Assembly (NCBI GenBank): GCA_002734085.1
Contig: NVXV01000001.1
Coordinates: 566,698-614,814, forward strand
Origin: Fluviicola sp.
GTDB lineage: Bacteria > Bacteroidota > Bacteroidia > Flavobacteriales_D > Crocinitomicaceae
Length of the DNA: 48,117 nucleotides
Direction of reading: 5' to 3'
A model generated the notes under the pieces. That model saw only the letters and a list, made by a program, of their open reading frames with translations. It was not told the DNA's origin and did no database searches. Numbering within the stretch: the stretch's first letter is position 1; every line of letters begins with the position of its first letter. The position numbers were made by a program, and so were the translations under genes. Shown here piece after piece: positions 7,431-14,197 of this stretch.

Positions 7431-8720
7431 TTAATTAATTGCGTTTTTGTATGTTTCTATCGCCTTTTCCCGCGCTTCCTTATGATTGACAATTGGCTCA
7501 GGATATTGTTCAGTATCAAACTCTTTCACCCACTTTTTAATGTATTTATAATCCTTATCAAATTTCTTTTGCTGACTATCAGGGTTGAACACGCGAAAAT
7601 AAGGTTGCGCATCGACTCCAGAAGAGGCAGCCCACTGCCAGCCACCGACGTTACTGGCGAGTTCGTAGTCGAGGAGTTTTTCTGCAAAATAAGTTTCTCC
7701 CCAGCGCCAATCAATGAGTAGATGTTTTGTGAGGAAGCTTGCCACAACCATTCTAATGCGATTATGCATAAAACCAGTTTCATTCAATTCACGCATACCT
7801 GCATCTACGATAGGATAGCCTGTTTTACCTTCGCACCACGCTTTAAAATGTACTTCATTATTTTCCCAGGGGATATTGTCGTATTTTCTTTTAAAGGATT
7901 TCGTGGCGCTGTCAGGGTAATGGTGAATAATCATCTGATAAAAATCTCTCCAAATTAATTCGTTGAAATACTTTTCGTTTTTTTTGCCTTTTCGCGCTAA
8001 TTCTCGAATGGAGACCGTTCCGAAACGCAAATGCAAGCTCATACGTGTCGTTCCTTTGATACTTGGGATGTCACGCTTTTCGTGATATTCCTCTATTCGC
8101 TCATCGTTTACTTCTCTGGATGGAAATTCCACTTTTTGTTTGTCACTAAACCCCATAGATTTTAAAGAAAGAAGCTCCTCGGGGTTTTCAACTAAATTCA
8201 AATTACTGAAGTATTTCTCTGTGGGATACGATTTTAAATGAAAATCAGTACAAACGGATTTCCACGTTTTCATATACGGCGTAAAAACGCGATAAGGATC
8301 ACCATCCTCTTTGAGTACTTCGTCTTTTTCTAAAATAACGTGGTCTTTTGCCCCAATAAACGCGATGTCTTTTTCTTTGAGTAAAGTGTCTATATTTTTA
8401 TCCCTTTCTTTTGCGTAGGGTTCATAATCCCGATTGGTATAAACTTTAGAAATGCTGTTTTCTTCGATGATTTTCTCAAAAATAGCTTCTGGATCACCAT
8501 GATAAACCCACAAATCACCCCCTGCTTCTTGGTAGGACTTTTTAAGTTTTTCTATTTCTTGATAAATGAATAAAACGCGTTGGTCGTCTTTTGGGAGTTC
8601 TTCTAAAATATTTTCATCAAAAATAAAAATAGGCTGAACATTCTTTTCGCTTTTTAGCGCTTTGTAGAGTCCTGCATTGTCAAACGTACGTAAATCCCTT
8701 CTGTGCCAAAAAATGACCAT
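7431..8720 (-). CDS. phrB: Deoxyribodipyrimidine photolyase (class I CPD photolyase)
   Basis: A 429-residue light-driven DNA repair flavoprotein that splits cyclobutane pyrimidine dimers. The N-terminal alpha/beta antenna domain starts WHRRDLRTFDNAGL. The FAD domain contains ELIWRDFYQMI, EGKTGYPIVDAGMRELN, GFMHNRIRMVVASFLTKHLL and VGGWQWAASSGVDAQPYF. The Asn that contacts flavin N5 in E. coli PhrB is retained (first N of the ASNVGGWQW segment), and the Trp positions of the electron-transfer triad are present. These points favour a true CPD photolyase over a signalling cryptochrome. It sits between flavin reductase and bcp with 1 bp and 0 bp spacing. Confidence 0.95.
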   Translation of the reverse strand: MVIFWHRRDLRTFDNAGLYKALKSEKNVQPIFIFDENILEELPKDDQRVLFIYQEIEKLKKSYQEAGGDLWVYHGDPEAIFEKIIEENSISKVYTNRDYEPYAKERDKNIDTLLKEKDIAFIGAKDHVILEKDEVLKEDGDPYRVFTPYMKTWKSVCTDFHLKSYPTEKYFSNLNLVENPEELLSLKSMGFSDKQKVEFPSREVNDERIEEYHEKRDIPSIKGTTRMSLHLRFGTVSIRELARKGKKNEKYFNELIWRDFYQMIIHHYPDSATKSFKRKYDNIPWENNEVHFKAWCEGKTGYPIVDAGMRELNETGFMHNRIRMVVASFLTKHLLIDWRWGETYFAEKLLDYELASNVGGWQWAASSGVDAQPYFRVFNPDSQQKKFDKDYKYIKKWVKEFDTEQYPEPIVNHKEAREKAIETYKNAIN

Positions 8721-8721
8721 C

Positions 8722-9360
8722 TTATAATTTTTTCAGTATTTGATCTGGTTTTGCATAGCTATATCGTTCAATTTTTTTCGTTTGAACGTAAGTGTCGAGT
8801 CCAACACCACCAACGACTGGCATATTTTCTAAAGCAAGATGACCGTCGTTCTCTATAAAAGCTTCGTCAACATGAAGCTCTACTATTTTCCCTATAATTA
8901 ATTTTGTGTCATTTGCCGGAATATGTATCACATCCTCTAAACGCATACCTAACTTTATAGGAGAATCCTTGACAAATGGAGCGTAGAAGCCATTTAGATA
9001 TTCAGCCTCAAGTGAAGTTTCATCAAACTCGCTTTCTTCATCATTGTATCTGGCTGAAGTTTGATGTGCCTGCATTGTTATGGGTTCAGTAACTGCATTT
9101 ATTGTATAGTATGAGGCTTCAGTAATATTTCCGAATGTATGTCGCACAACTGATGTTGGTCGTTGAATAAACCCCACCAAAGGTGGATGTGAACCTAAAT
9201 GTATGACAGAATTAAAAACAGCTAAATTAGTATGTCCCTGTTTGTTTTTAGTGCCGATTAGATTAACACTCTTTATACCTGTGACACAGTTGATAAGCTG
9301 TGTACGATACCGTTTATCTAAGTTTTGTATGTCGTTTAAACTGAGTGTTTTCAAATTCAA
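8722..9360 (-). CDS. Flavin reductase-like (FMN-binding split barrel) protein
   Basis: 212 residues of the flavin reductase/DIM6-NTAB family. An N-terminal RTQLINCVTGIKSVNLIGTK strand leads into a TNLAVFNSVIHLGSHPPLVGF segment that resembles the phosphate-binding region of FMN split-barrel enzymes, and a later VGGVGLDTYVQTKKIERYSY closes the barrel. The family binds FMN and uses NAD(P)H or serves as partner for flavin-dependent enzymes. The first four bases of the gene overlap the 3' end of the pterin synthase gene (ATGA type), and it precedes the photolyase by 1 bp. A role in supplying reduced flavin to the photolyase is an attractive inference, not shown. Confidence 0.82.
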   Translation of the reverse strand: MNLKTLSLNDIQNLDKRYRTQLINCVTGIKSVNLIGTKNKQGHTNLAVFNSVIHLGSHPPLVGFIQRPTSVVRHTFGNITEASYYTINAVTEPITMQAHQTSARYNDEESEFDETSLEAEYLNGFYAPFVKDSPIKLGMRLEDVIHIPANDTKLIIGKIVELHVDEAFIENDGHLALENMPVVGGVGLDTYVQTKKIERYSYAKPDQILKKL

Positions 9361-9761
9361 TCTTTTGTGTATTCTACGAAATTGTTCTCAGTTTCATATA
9401 GACGTACGACCACTTTGAACTGCATTAACCTCGGTTTTAATTTTTCGTAAATTACTTTAGCAATATTTTCAGCAGTAGGATTCAGATTTGCAAATTCGGG
9501 AACATCAAGATTAAAATTCCTATGATCGAAAGGTTCTTCCACTTCTTCTTTGAGAATCTGTTTAAGTTCGGATAAATCAATAACATAGCCTGTTTCGGGA
9601 TTAATAACTCCTTCAACCCAAGTTTCCAATGTGTAATTGTGACCGTGGTAATTGGGAGAATTACACTTTCCAAAAACGGCAGTGTTCTTTTCCTCTGACC
9701 AGTTTGGGTTGTTTAGCCGATGCGCTGCATTAAATGTTATACGTCTTCCTACTTTTACCAT
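9357..9761 (-). CDS. 6-pyruvoyl-tetrahydropterin synthase / QueD family enzyme
   Basis: 134 residues. Zinc ligands H14 (FNAAHRL), H39 and H41 (NYHGHNYTLE) are visible. The catalytic Cys is C33 in FGKCNSPN, followed by D79-H80 (PFDHRNF) and E123 (LYETENN). The FGKCN..N.HGHNY and PLDH-like segments resemble animal-type PTPS more than E. coli QueD, which reads CGRLHGH. It could therefore make 6-pyruvoyl-tetrahydropterin, 6-carboxy-tetrahydropterin for queuosine, or another pterin. No queC or queE is in the window. It lies inside the carotenoid/photolyase operon, overlapping idi by 7 bp. A folate or pterin antenna for the photolyase is a speculation this context invites. Confidence 0.85.
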   Translation of the reverse strand: MVKVGRRITFNAAHRLNNPNWSEEKNTAVFGKCNSPNYHGHNYTLETWVEGVINPETGYVIDLSELKQILKEEVEEPFDHRNFNLDVPEFANLNPTAENIAKVIYEKLKPRLMQFKVVVRLYETENNFVEYTKD

Positions 9762-10273
9762 TTGAAATCAATTTTATCAAGGTGTTCTGAAATTATACTT
9801 TTAAACCAAAAGGTATATAAATCTGGTTGTTTTTCTATGTCTTTTTTAATTTGATCGAGTGAGACAAATTTCCAATCTTCTACTTCTTTTGGATTGGCCT
9901 CCACAAGACCGTTATATTTCCCAACATATAAATGATCGAATTCGTGTTCAGTTAGATCATTGTTTAAGCTAACTTTATAGATGAAAGAGTTAATATATTT
10001 CAGTTCACATGTAAAACCCATCTCTTCAGTAAGCCTTCTTTTTGCTGCGTCTATTGTCGCTTCATTTAGTCTGGGGTGAGAACAACATGCGTTTGTCCAA
10101 AGACCTCCACAATGGTATTTATCTGTAGCTCTCTTATGGATGAGCATTTCATTTTTATCATTAAATATCAATACTGAAAACGCCCTATGGAGAAGTCCTT
10201 CTTGGTGGGCTTGGATTTTTTCCATTGTGCCCAAGACTTTATCGTTTTCATCAACTAAAACCACCTCTTCCAT
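9755..10273 (-). CDS. idi: Isopentenyl-diphosphate delta-isomerase, type 1
   Basis: A 172-residue Nudix-fold enzyme that interconverts IPP and DMAPP, the entry to carotenoid and other isoprenoid synthesis. The catalytic Cys is in WTNACCSHP (second Cys, equal to E. coli C67). The catalytic Glu lies in LTEHEFDH (equal to E116). The Nudix-like helix AAKRRLTEEMGF follows. An extra in-frame TTG sits one codon upstream (10276), but the ATG at 10273 gives the standard MEEVVLVDENDKVLG start. The ATG is 3 bp after the crtB TGA. Placement directly behind crtB shows precursor supply and carotenoid synthesis are co-expressed. Confidence 0.94.
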   Translation of the reverse strand: MEEVVLVDENDKVLGTMEKIQAHQEGLLHRAFSVLIFNDKNEMLIHKRATDKYHCGGLWTNACCSHPRLNEATIDAAKRRLTEEMGFTCELKYINSFIYKVSLNNDLTEHEFDHLYVGKYNGLVEANPKEVEDWKFVSLDQIKKDIEKQPDLYTFWFKSIISEHLDKIDFKW

Positions 10274-10276
10274 CAA

Positions 10277-11113
10277 TCATACCATGTTTAAACTGTGTTT
10301 TACATAAGAAGAGACGAATAAGCGATACTTTTTGTTGTCTGGAATTCTAACGCGCTGATTCAATATAACATGAGCAGGAGTGTCTTTAATCTTTTTGAAT
10401 AATTTATAATAATATATGTATGCCATATATGTTCCAAACCTTGCGTTTTTAGGCAGTTGTTTAATTCCTTCGTAACCTGCAGCAAAATCAGCCTCAATGT
10501 CTTTTTCGATTGCTGTTTTTACGTCGTCATTAAAGTTATCCATTGCAACACCGGGGAAATAGGTGCGACCTAACTCGTTGTAATCGGCTTGAAGATCTCT
10601 AAGAAAGTTTATCTTTTGAAAAGCAGAGCCCAATTTCATTGCCCTTGGTTTAAGCCTTTCGTATTCTTTTTCATCACCGTTCACAAATATTTTTAAGCAC
10701 ATAAGACCTACAACTTCAGCAGAACCTAAGATATACTCTTCATATGATTCTTGGGTATATTTGGACTTATCCAAATCCATTTCCATACTTCTTAAAAAGA
10801 TTTCAGTCAACTCCAGCGGAATTTTATATTTGCTCACCGTTTCCTGGTAAGCATTTAAAATAGGATTTAATGAAATTCCTCGCTCTATTGCTTTGTATGT
10901 TTCTTCTTTAAACTCTTTCAACAATGTTTTTTTATCCTGATCGTGGAAAGTGTCTACAATTTCATCCGCGAAGCGAACAAAACCATAAATGTTGTAAATT
11001 GGTCTGTGGAGTTCTTTATTCAAAAATCGAATTCCCAGAGAGAAGCTAGTACTGTATTTTTTTGTAGTACATTTACTTATTTCAGAAGATAAATTGTCAA
11101 ACAGTTGCCTCAT
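10277..11113 (-). CDS. crtB: Phytoene synthase (squalene/phytoene synthase family)
   Basis: A 278-residue prenyl-head-to-head condensing enzyme making phytoene from two GGPP. The first Asp-rich motif is D50xxxD54 in FVRFADEIVD. The second is in FLRDLQADYNELGRTYFP. N-terminal KYSTSFSLGIRFL and the INFLRD helix are typical. Squalene synthase is a formal alternative, but the phytoene desaturase gene directly upstream, overlapping by 17 bp, makes CrtB the strong reading. No geranylgeranyl diphosphate synthase is in the window. Confidence 0.94.
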   Translation of the reverse strand: MRQLFDNLSSEISKCTTKKYSTSFSLGIRFLNKELHRPIYNIYGFVRFADEIVDTFHDQDKKTLLKEFKEETYKAIERGISLNPILNAYQETVSKYKIPLELTEIFLRSMEMDLDKSKYTQESYEEYILGSAEVVGLMCLKIFVNGDEKEYERLKPRAMKLGSAFQKINFLRDLQADYNELGRTYFPGVAMDNFNDDVKTAIEKDIEADFAAGYEGIKQLPKNARFGTYMAYIYYYKLFKKIKDTPAHVILNQRVRIPDNKKYRLFVSSYVKHSLNMV

Positions 11114-12605
11114 GGTTTTTCTTTTGTTTCTGATTCGAGATGGTTTTTAAGATTTCTTTAGCGACTACTTCTCCAGATATTATGCTTGGCGGAACCCCTG
11201 GCCCAGGAGTTGTCAGCTGTCCAGTATAAAACAAGTTGCTGATATTTTTGTTCTTTATTTTTGGTTTTAAAAATGCAGTTTGTCGCAAAGTATTGGCGAG
11301 CCCATACGCGTTACCTTTAAAAGCGTGATAATCATCTTTAAAATCTTGTAAACAATAACTTCTTTTATAAATCACAGCATCTTTTATAGATTGCCCTGTT
11401 CGTTTTTCCAAACGATCCATTATGATATCGTAATATTTTTCACGCATTTCTTCACTGTCTTCCAGGTCTGGTGCTAACGGAATCAATAAAAATAAGTTTT
11501 CTTTTCCATTTGGAGCAACCGAATCGTCGGTTTTAGATGGGCAACAAGCATAAAATAGTGGTGCTGAAGGCCATTTTGGTGTTTTATAAATTTCTTGAGC
11601 GTGAACTTGGAAGCTTTCATCAAAAAAGAGGTTGTGGTGAAGTAAATTATCAACTTTCTTATCGATTCCAAGGTAGAACAATAAAGAAGAAGGAGCCATT
11701 AACCTTGAATTCCAATAGTCTTTCGAATAATTGGAGTACCCTTTTGCCAATAGTCTATCTGTATGTTCATAATCAGCCCCAGAAACGATATAATCGGCTT
11801 CGATAGAAGTTCTATTTTTAATGTTAGTACTTATAATTTCACCTTCTTGAATGTTGAAACCAACCGCTTCTTGTTCCGTCAGAATTGTAACACCTTGTTC
11901 GCGAGCAATTCGTTCAAAAGCTTCGATAAACTTATGCATTCCCCCCACTGGGTACCAAGTACCGAGTTTGATGTCTGCGTAATTCATTAGAGAGTAAAGT
12001 GCAGGTGTGTCTTTTGGCATAGCGCCTAAAAACAAAATAGGAAATTCTAGTAATTCTATAATCTTTGGGTGAGAAAAATATTTTCGAATGTATTTTGAGA
12101 AGGATGAAAAAAGATGCATTTTGAAGGCTCCCTTTGCAATTCGAATATCAGCAAACTCACCTATTTTTAAACTCGGTTTATGCACTAAGTCATTAATTCC
12201 AACCTCATATTTATACGCTGCCTCTTTCAGAAATTTATCTAGTTTTTTTGAGCTTCCAGGTTCTAATTTTTCAAACCAAGCATAAAACGCATTTAAATCT
12301 GAAGGAACATCATCAAAAGTGTCGTCTTGCCAAAATACTCGATAGCTAGGAGAAAGCCTTTTTAGCTCATAAAAGTCTTCTGTTTTATATCCGAATTGAT
12401 TATAAAATCGTTCAAAAACGTCTGGCATCCAATACCAGCTGGGACCCATATCATATACAAATCCTTCTGCTTCAAACCTTCTTGCACGCCCTCCAATGGA
12501 ACTGTTTTTCTCTATAAGAGTAACTACGTGACCCTCTTTTGCTAGAAAACTAGCACAAGATAAGCCAGCGACACCACTTCCTATAACAGTAATTCTTTTT
12601 TTCAT
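11097..12605 (-). CDS. crtI: Phytoene desaturase (CrtI type)
   Basis: A 502-residue FAD-dependent desaturase that introduces double bonds into phytoene. The N-terminal dinucleotide-binding motif GSGVAGLSCASFLAKEGH begins at residue 9. The characteristic GGRARRFEAEGFVYDMGPS follows at about 38-56, and the C-terminal motif YTGQLTTPGPGVPPSIISG is at 460-478. Length matches bacterial CrtI. Its ATG overlaps the sigma factor stop codon (TAATG), a sign of translational coupling. Whether it stops at neurosporene, lycopene or a further product cannot be decided here, since no lycopene cyclase (crtY) or hydroxylase (crtZ) lies in the window. Confidence 0.96.
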   Translation of the reverse strand: MKKRITVIGSGVAGLSCASFLAKEGHVVTLIEKNSSIGGRARRFEAEGFVYDMGPSWYWMPDVFERFYNQFGYKTEDFYELKRLSPSYRVFWQDDTFDDVPSDLNAFYAWFEKLEPGSSKKLDKFLKEAAYKYEVGINDLVHKPSLKIGEFADIRIAKGAFKMHLFSSFSKYIRKYFSHPKIIELLEFPILFLGAMPKDTPALYSLMNYADIKLGTWYPVGGMHKFIEAFERIAREQGVTILTEQEAVGFNIQEGEIISTNIKNRTSIEADYIVSGADYEHTDRLLAKGYSNYSKDYWNSRLMAPSSLLFYLGIDKKVDNLLHHNLFFDESFQVHAQEIYKTPKWPSAPLFYACCPSKTDDSVAPNGKENLFLLIPLAPDLEDSEEMREKYYDIIMDRLEKRTGQSIKDAVIYKRSYCLQDFKDDYHAFKGNAYGLANTLRQTAFLKPKIKNKNISNLFYTGQLTTPGPGVPPSIISGEVVAKEILKTISNQKQKKNHEATV

Positions 12606-13117
12606 TAATTATTAGAATAACGATAATCTGGTAATAAATCCATTAACTTCTTTCGAGCTATGAATATACGACTTTTTACCGTTCCGATAGGTATATCTAA
12701 TTTTTCTGCTATTTCCTTGTACTTAAAGCCGAGGTAGTGCATTTCAAAAGGTTCTTTATATTCCTCACTTAATTTAGCAAGCTGCTCTGCGATTTCACCA
12801 CTAGCAATATGGTTGTAAGGCGAGTTTCTCTTTTCAGTAGAGCTATTCAATAGAAATAGATCGGTAGAGTTATCAAAAATTGTTTTTGATTTTACTTTTC
12901 TGCGATATTGATTAATGAATATGTTTCTCATTATTGTGAAAATCCAAGCCTTAAAATTTGTTTTTGGCGTATAATAATCTCGGTATCGAATCGCTTTTAA
13001 CATCGTTTCTTGCGTCAGATCTTTTGCGTCTTCCACATTTCTTGTGTAATTCATCGCAAAAGCCATTAAGTAAGACTCCATCGATGTAAGGGTATCATTA
13101 AATTCTAATGTTGACAT
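12605..13117 (-). CDS. ECF-type RNA polymerase sigma factor leading the carotenoid operon
   Basis: 170 residues with the two sigma modules of the ECF class. Region 2 is about residues 15-78 (NVEDAKDLTQETMLKAIRY and FKAWIFTIMRNIFINQYRR). Region 4 is about 112-163, with the helix-turn-helix YKEIAEKLDIPIGTVKSR. It is the first gene of the operon and its stop overlaps the crtI start. No anti-sigma factor is visible next to it. By analogy with other bacteria that put carotenogenesis under a dedicated sigma factor, it may respond to light or singlet oxygen. That is inference. It could also act on genes outside this operon. Confidence 0.93.
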   Translation of the reverse strand: MSTLEFNDTLTSMESYLMAFAMNYTRNVEDAKDLTQETMLKAIRYRDYYTPKTNFKAWIFTIMRNIFINQYRRKVKSKTIFDNSTDLFLLNSSTEKRNSPYNHIASGEIAEQLAKLSEEYKEPFEMHYLGFKYKEIAEKLDIPIGTVKSRIFIARKKLMDLLPDYRYSNN

Positions 13118-13126
13118 AATTTTTGT

Positions 13127-13155
13127 TTAAAGTATTATGAGTATTACTTAGACAA
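13127..13155 (-). promoter_or_regulatory. Possible promoter of the sigma/carotenoid/photolyase operon
   Basis: The minus strand shows TTTTG (TTG complement at 13153-13155), an 18-nt spacer, then TACTTTAA (13127-13134). The -7 element deviates at its last two bases from TAnnTTTG, and the leader to the ATG at 13117 would be about 10 nt. An autoregulated ECF promoter in the same stretch is equally possible. Confidence 0.35.
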
Positions 13156-13280
13156 AACTGTGCCAATTAAAATACCTAGGTAGATAAATAGTTGATGCTT
13201 GTAAAAAGCTGATAAACAGAATAAAAAGTTTTTTTGAATGAGTGTTTTGAAAATGATAAACCTCCTAAGGCGTGTAAAAA

Positions 13281-13321
13281 AACAACAAAGTGTGGAATTT
13301 ATTCTACACAAAGTAGTTGTT
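13281..13321. repeat. Long interrupted inverted repeat, candidate operator or RNA hairpin
   Basis: The core 13290-13309 is a 20-bp near-palindrome, GTGTGGAAT then TT then ATTCTACAC with one mismatched pair. Outer arms AACAAC (13281-13286) and GTTGTT (13316-13321) extend it, separated from the core by 3 and 6 nt. No U-run follows on either strand, so it is not a usual terminator. It lies about 165 bp upstream of the sigma factor start and 275 bp upstream of the lipoprotein start. Confidence 0.5.
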
Positions 13322-13594
13322 GAATGTCGTTTACTTCTCTATCGAAACCTTTGAGATTTTTCAGACACACTATTGAATGTGCCTCAATTATGACTCTATT
13401 CTTAGGGTATGAGCCTGGGTTCCAGTATGATTTTATTTCTATTATTTTGTGTCTTGACACGGTTTTATAACAGTTCTAATAAATTATTGTTTTCCCAATT
13501 CCTCAATTTAAAAGACAACATTTTAATACTTTATTATGCGCAAATAGCAATTAATTTATTATTTTCGAAGCGTATGCACTAAATTATACACATT

Positions 13595-14197
13595 ATGAAA
13601 AAGAGAGTATTTTGGATGAGCCTTATTGTTTTAGCATTACTTTCAACAAGTTGTGGAGGAACGAAGGACGACGACGGGAGTGATTTAAATGTAAAGTATG
13701 AAGACGAAGACAATGAACTATATGAGTTCGAAGCTTTTAGTTTAGCTCCATACGAAATCAACGCAATGATTTATTTGCCCGATGCAACAGCTAATATCGG
13801 TGCTGCGACTGATCCAAAAGTTGTTCATGAGATGGATGACTACAAATGGGATTTATACTTAGGTCAAAACTTTCACATGCACATCGAAGATTGGGGTGAT
13901 GACGATGCTCTTGCGGCGCATATAGCAAATTTAGAAGATCATTCTCATATTTATGATATTGAATACATTGAAGAATCTGACAATTTTATTTATTATAAAT
14001 CGACATTGAAAGTAGATGGTGCTGTGCCGTCTGATAATGTTGGAACAGAACATGTTTCATACCACTGTGTGGGAATGCACACGATTGATGGTGTAAATTA
14101 TATTTTCAGAACGAACAAAGAAGGACACCCAAAGCCAATTACTGATTATATGGCAAAATCAATTAAAAGTGTGAAGCCAATTGACCTTCCAGCATAG
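13595..14197 (+). CDS. Hypothetical lipoprotein
   Basis: 200 residues. A type II signal peptide ends in the lipobox LSTSC with lipidated C20. The next residues (GGTKDDDGSD) are strongly acidic, in line with Bacteroidota lipoproteins that travel to the outer membrane or surface. The mature part is acidic and contains a His-rich middle (NFHMHIEDW, EDHSHIYDIEYIEE) and a C-terminal segment with a conserved-looking SYHCVGMHTIDG. I do not recognise the family. The His/Asp density might mean metal binding, which is only a guess. It ends directly against the convergent LETM1-like gene with no spacer. Confidence 0.75.
   Translation: MKKRVFWMSLIVLALLSTSCGGTKDDDGSDLNVKYEDEDNELYEFEAFSLAPYEINAMIYLPDATANIGAATDPKVVHEMDDYKWDLYLGQNFHMHIEDWGDDDALAAHIANLEDHSHIYDIEYIEESDNFIYYKSTLKVDGAVPSDNVGTEHVSYHCVGMHTIDGVNYIFRTNKEGHPKPITDYMAKSIKSVKPIDLPA

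Larger units (their letters stand above)
13118..13594. other. 477-bp non-coding divergent region before the carotenoid operon
   Basis: This is the longest gene-free stretch in the window. It must hold the promoters of both the sigma-led operon (-) and the lipoprotein gene (+). It contains the inverted repeat at 13281-13321 and an isolated TTGACA at 13454-13459. A 38-codon plus-strand frame at 13238-13354 is present but has no supporting features. No tRNA or known RNA fold was recognised. For a compact genome in which neighbouring genes often overlap, the length suggests control elements or a lost gene. Confidence 0.6.

Noticed and set aside
7284-7721. 145-codon plus-strand open frame across bcp and the photolyase gene
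   Set aside because: It is fully antisense to two well-supported genes, has no recognisable domain and its composition fits a shadow frame.
13261-13272. Minus-strand CCTTAGGAGG, a perfect Shine-Dalgarno-like string
   Set aside because: No start codon follows at proper spacing, and genes in this window use A-rich leaders rather than Shine-Dalgarno sites.
13238-13354. 38-codon frame in the long gap upstream of the carotenoid operon
   Set aside because: It is short, has no homology I recognise, overlaps the inverted repeat, and is within chance expectation for an AT-rich stretch.
13454-13459. TTGACA sequence resembling a sigma-70 -35 box
   Set aside because: Bacteroidota primary sigma does not use this consensus and no suitable TAnnTTTG follows at 19 nt.
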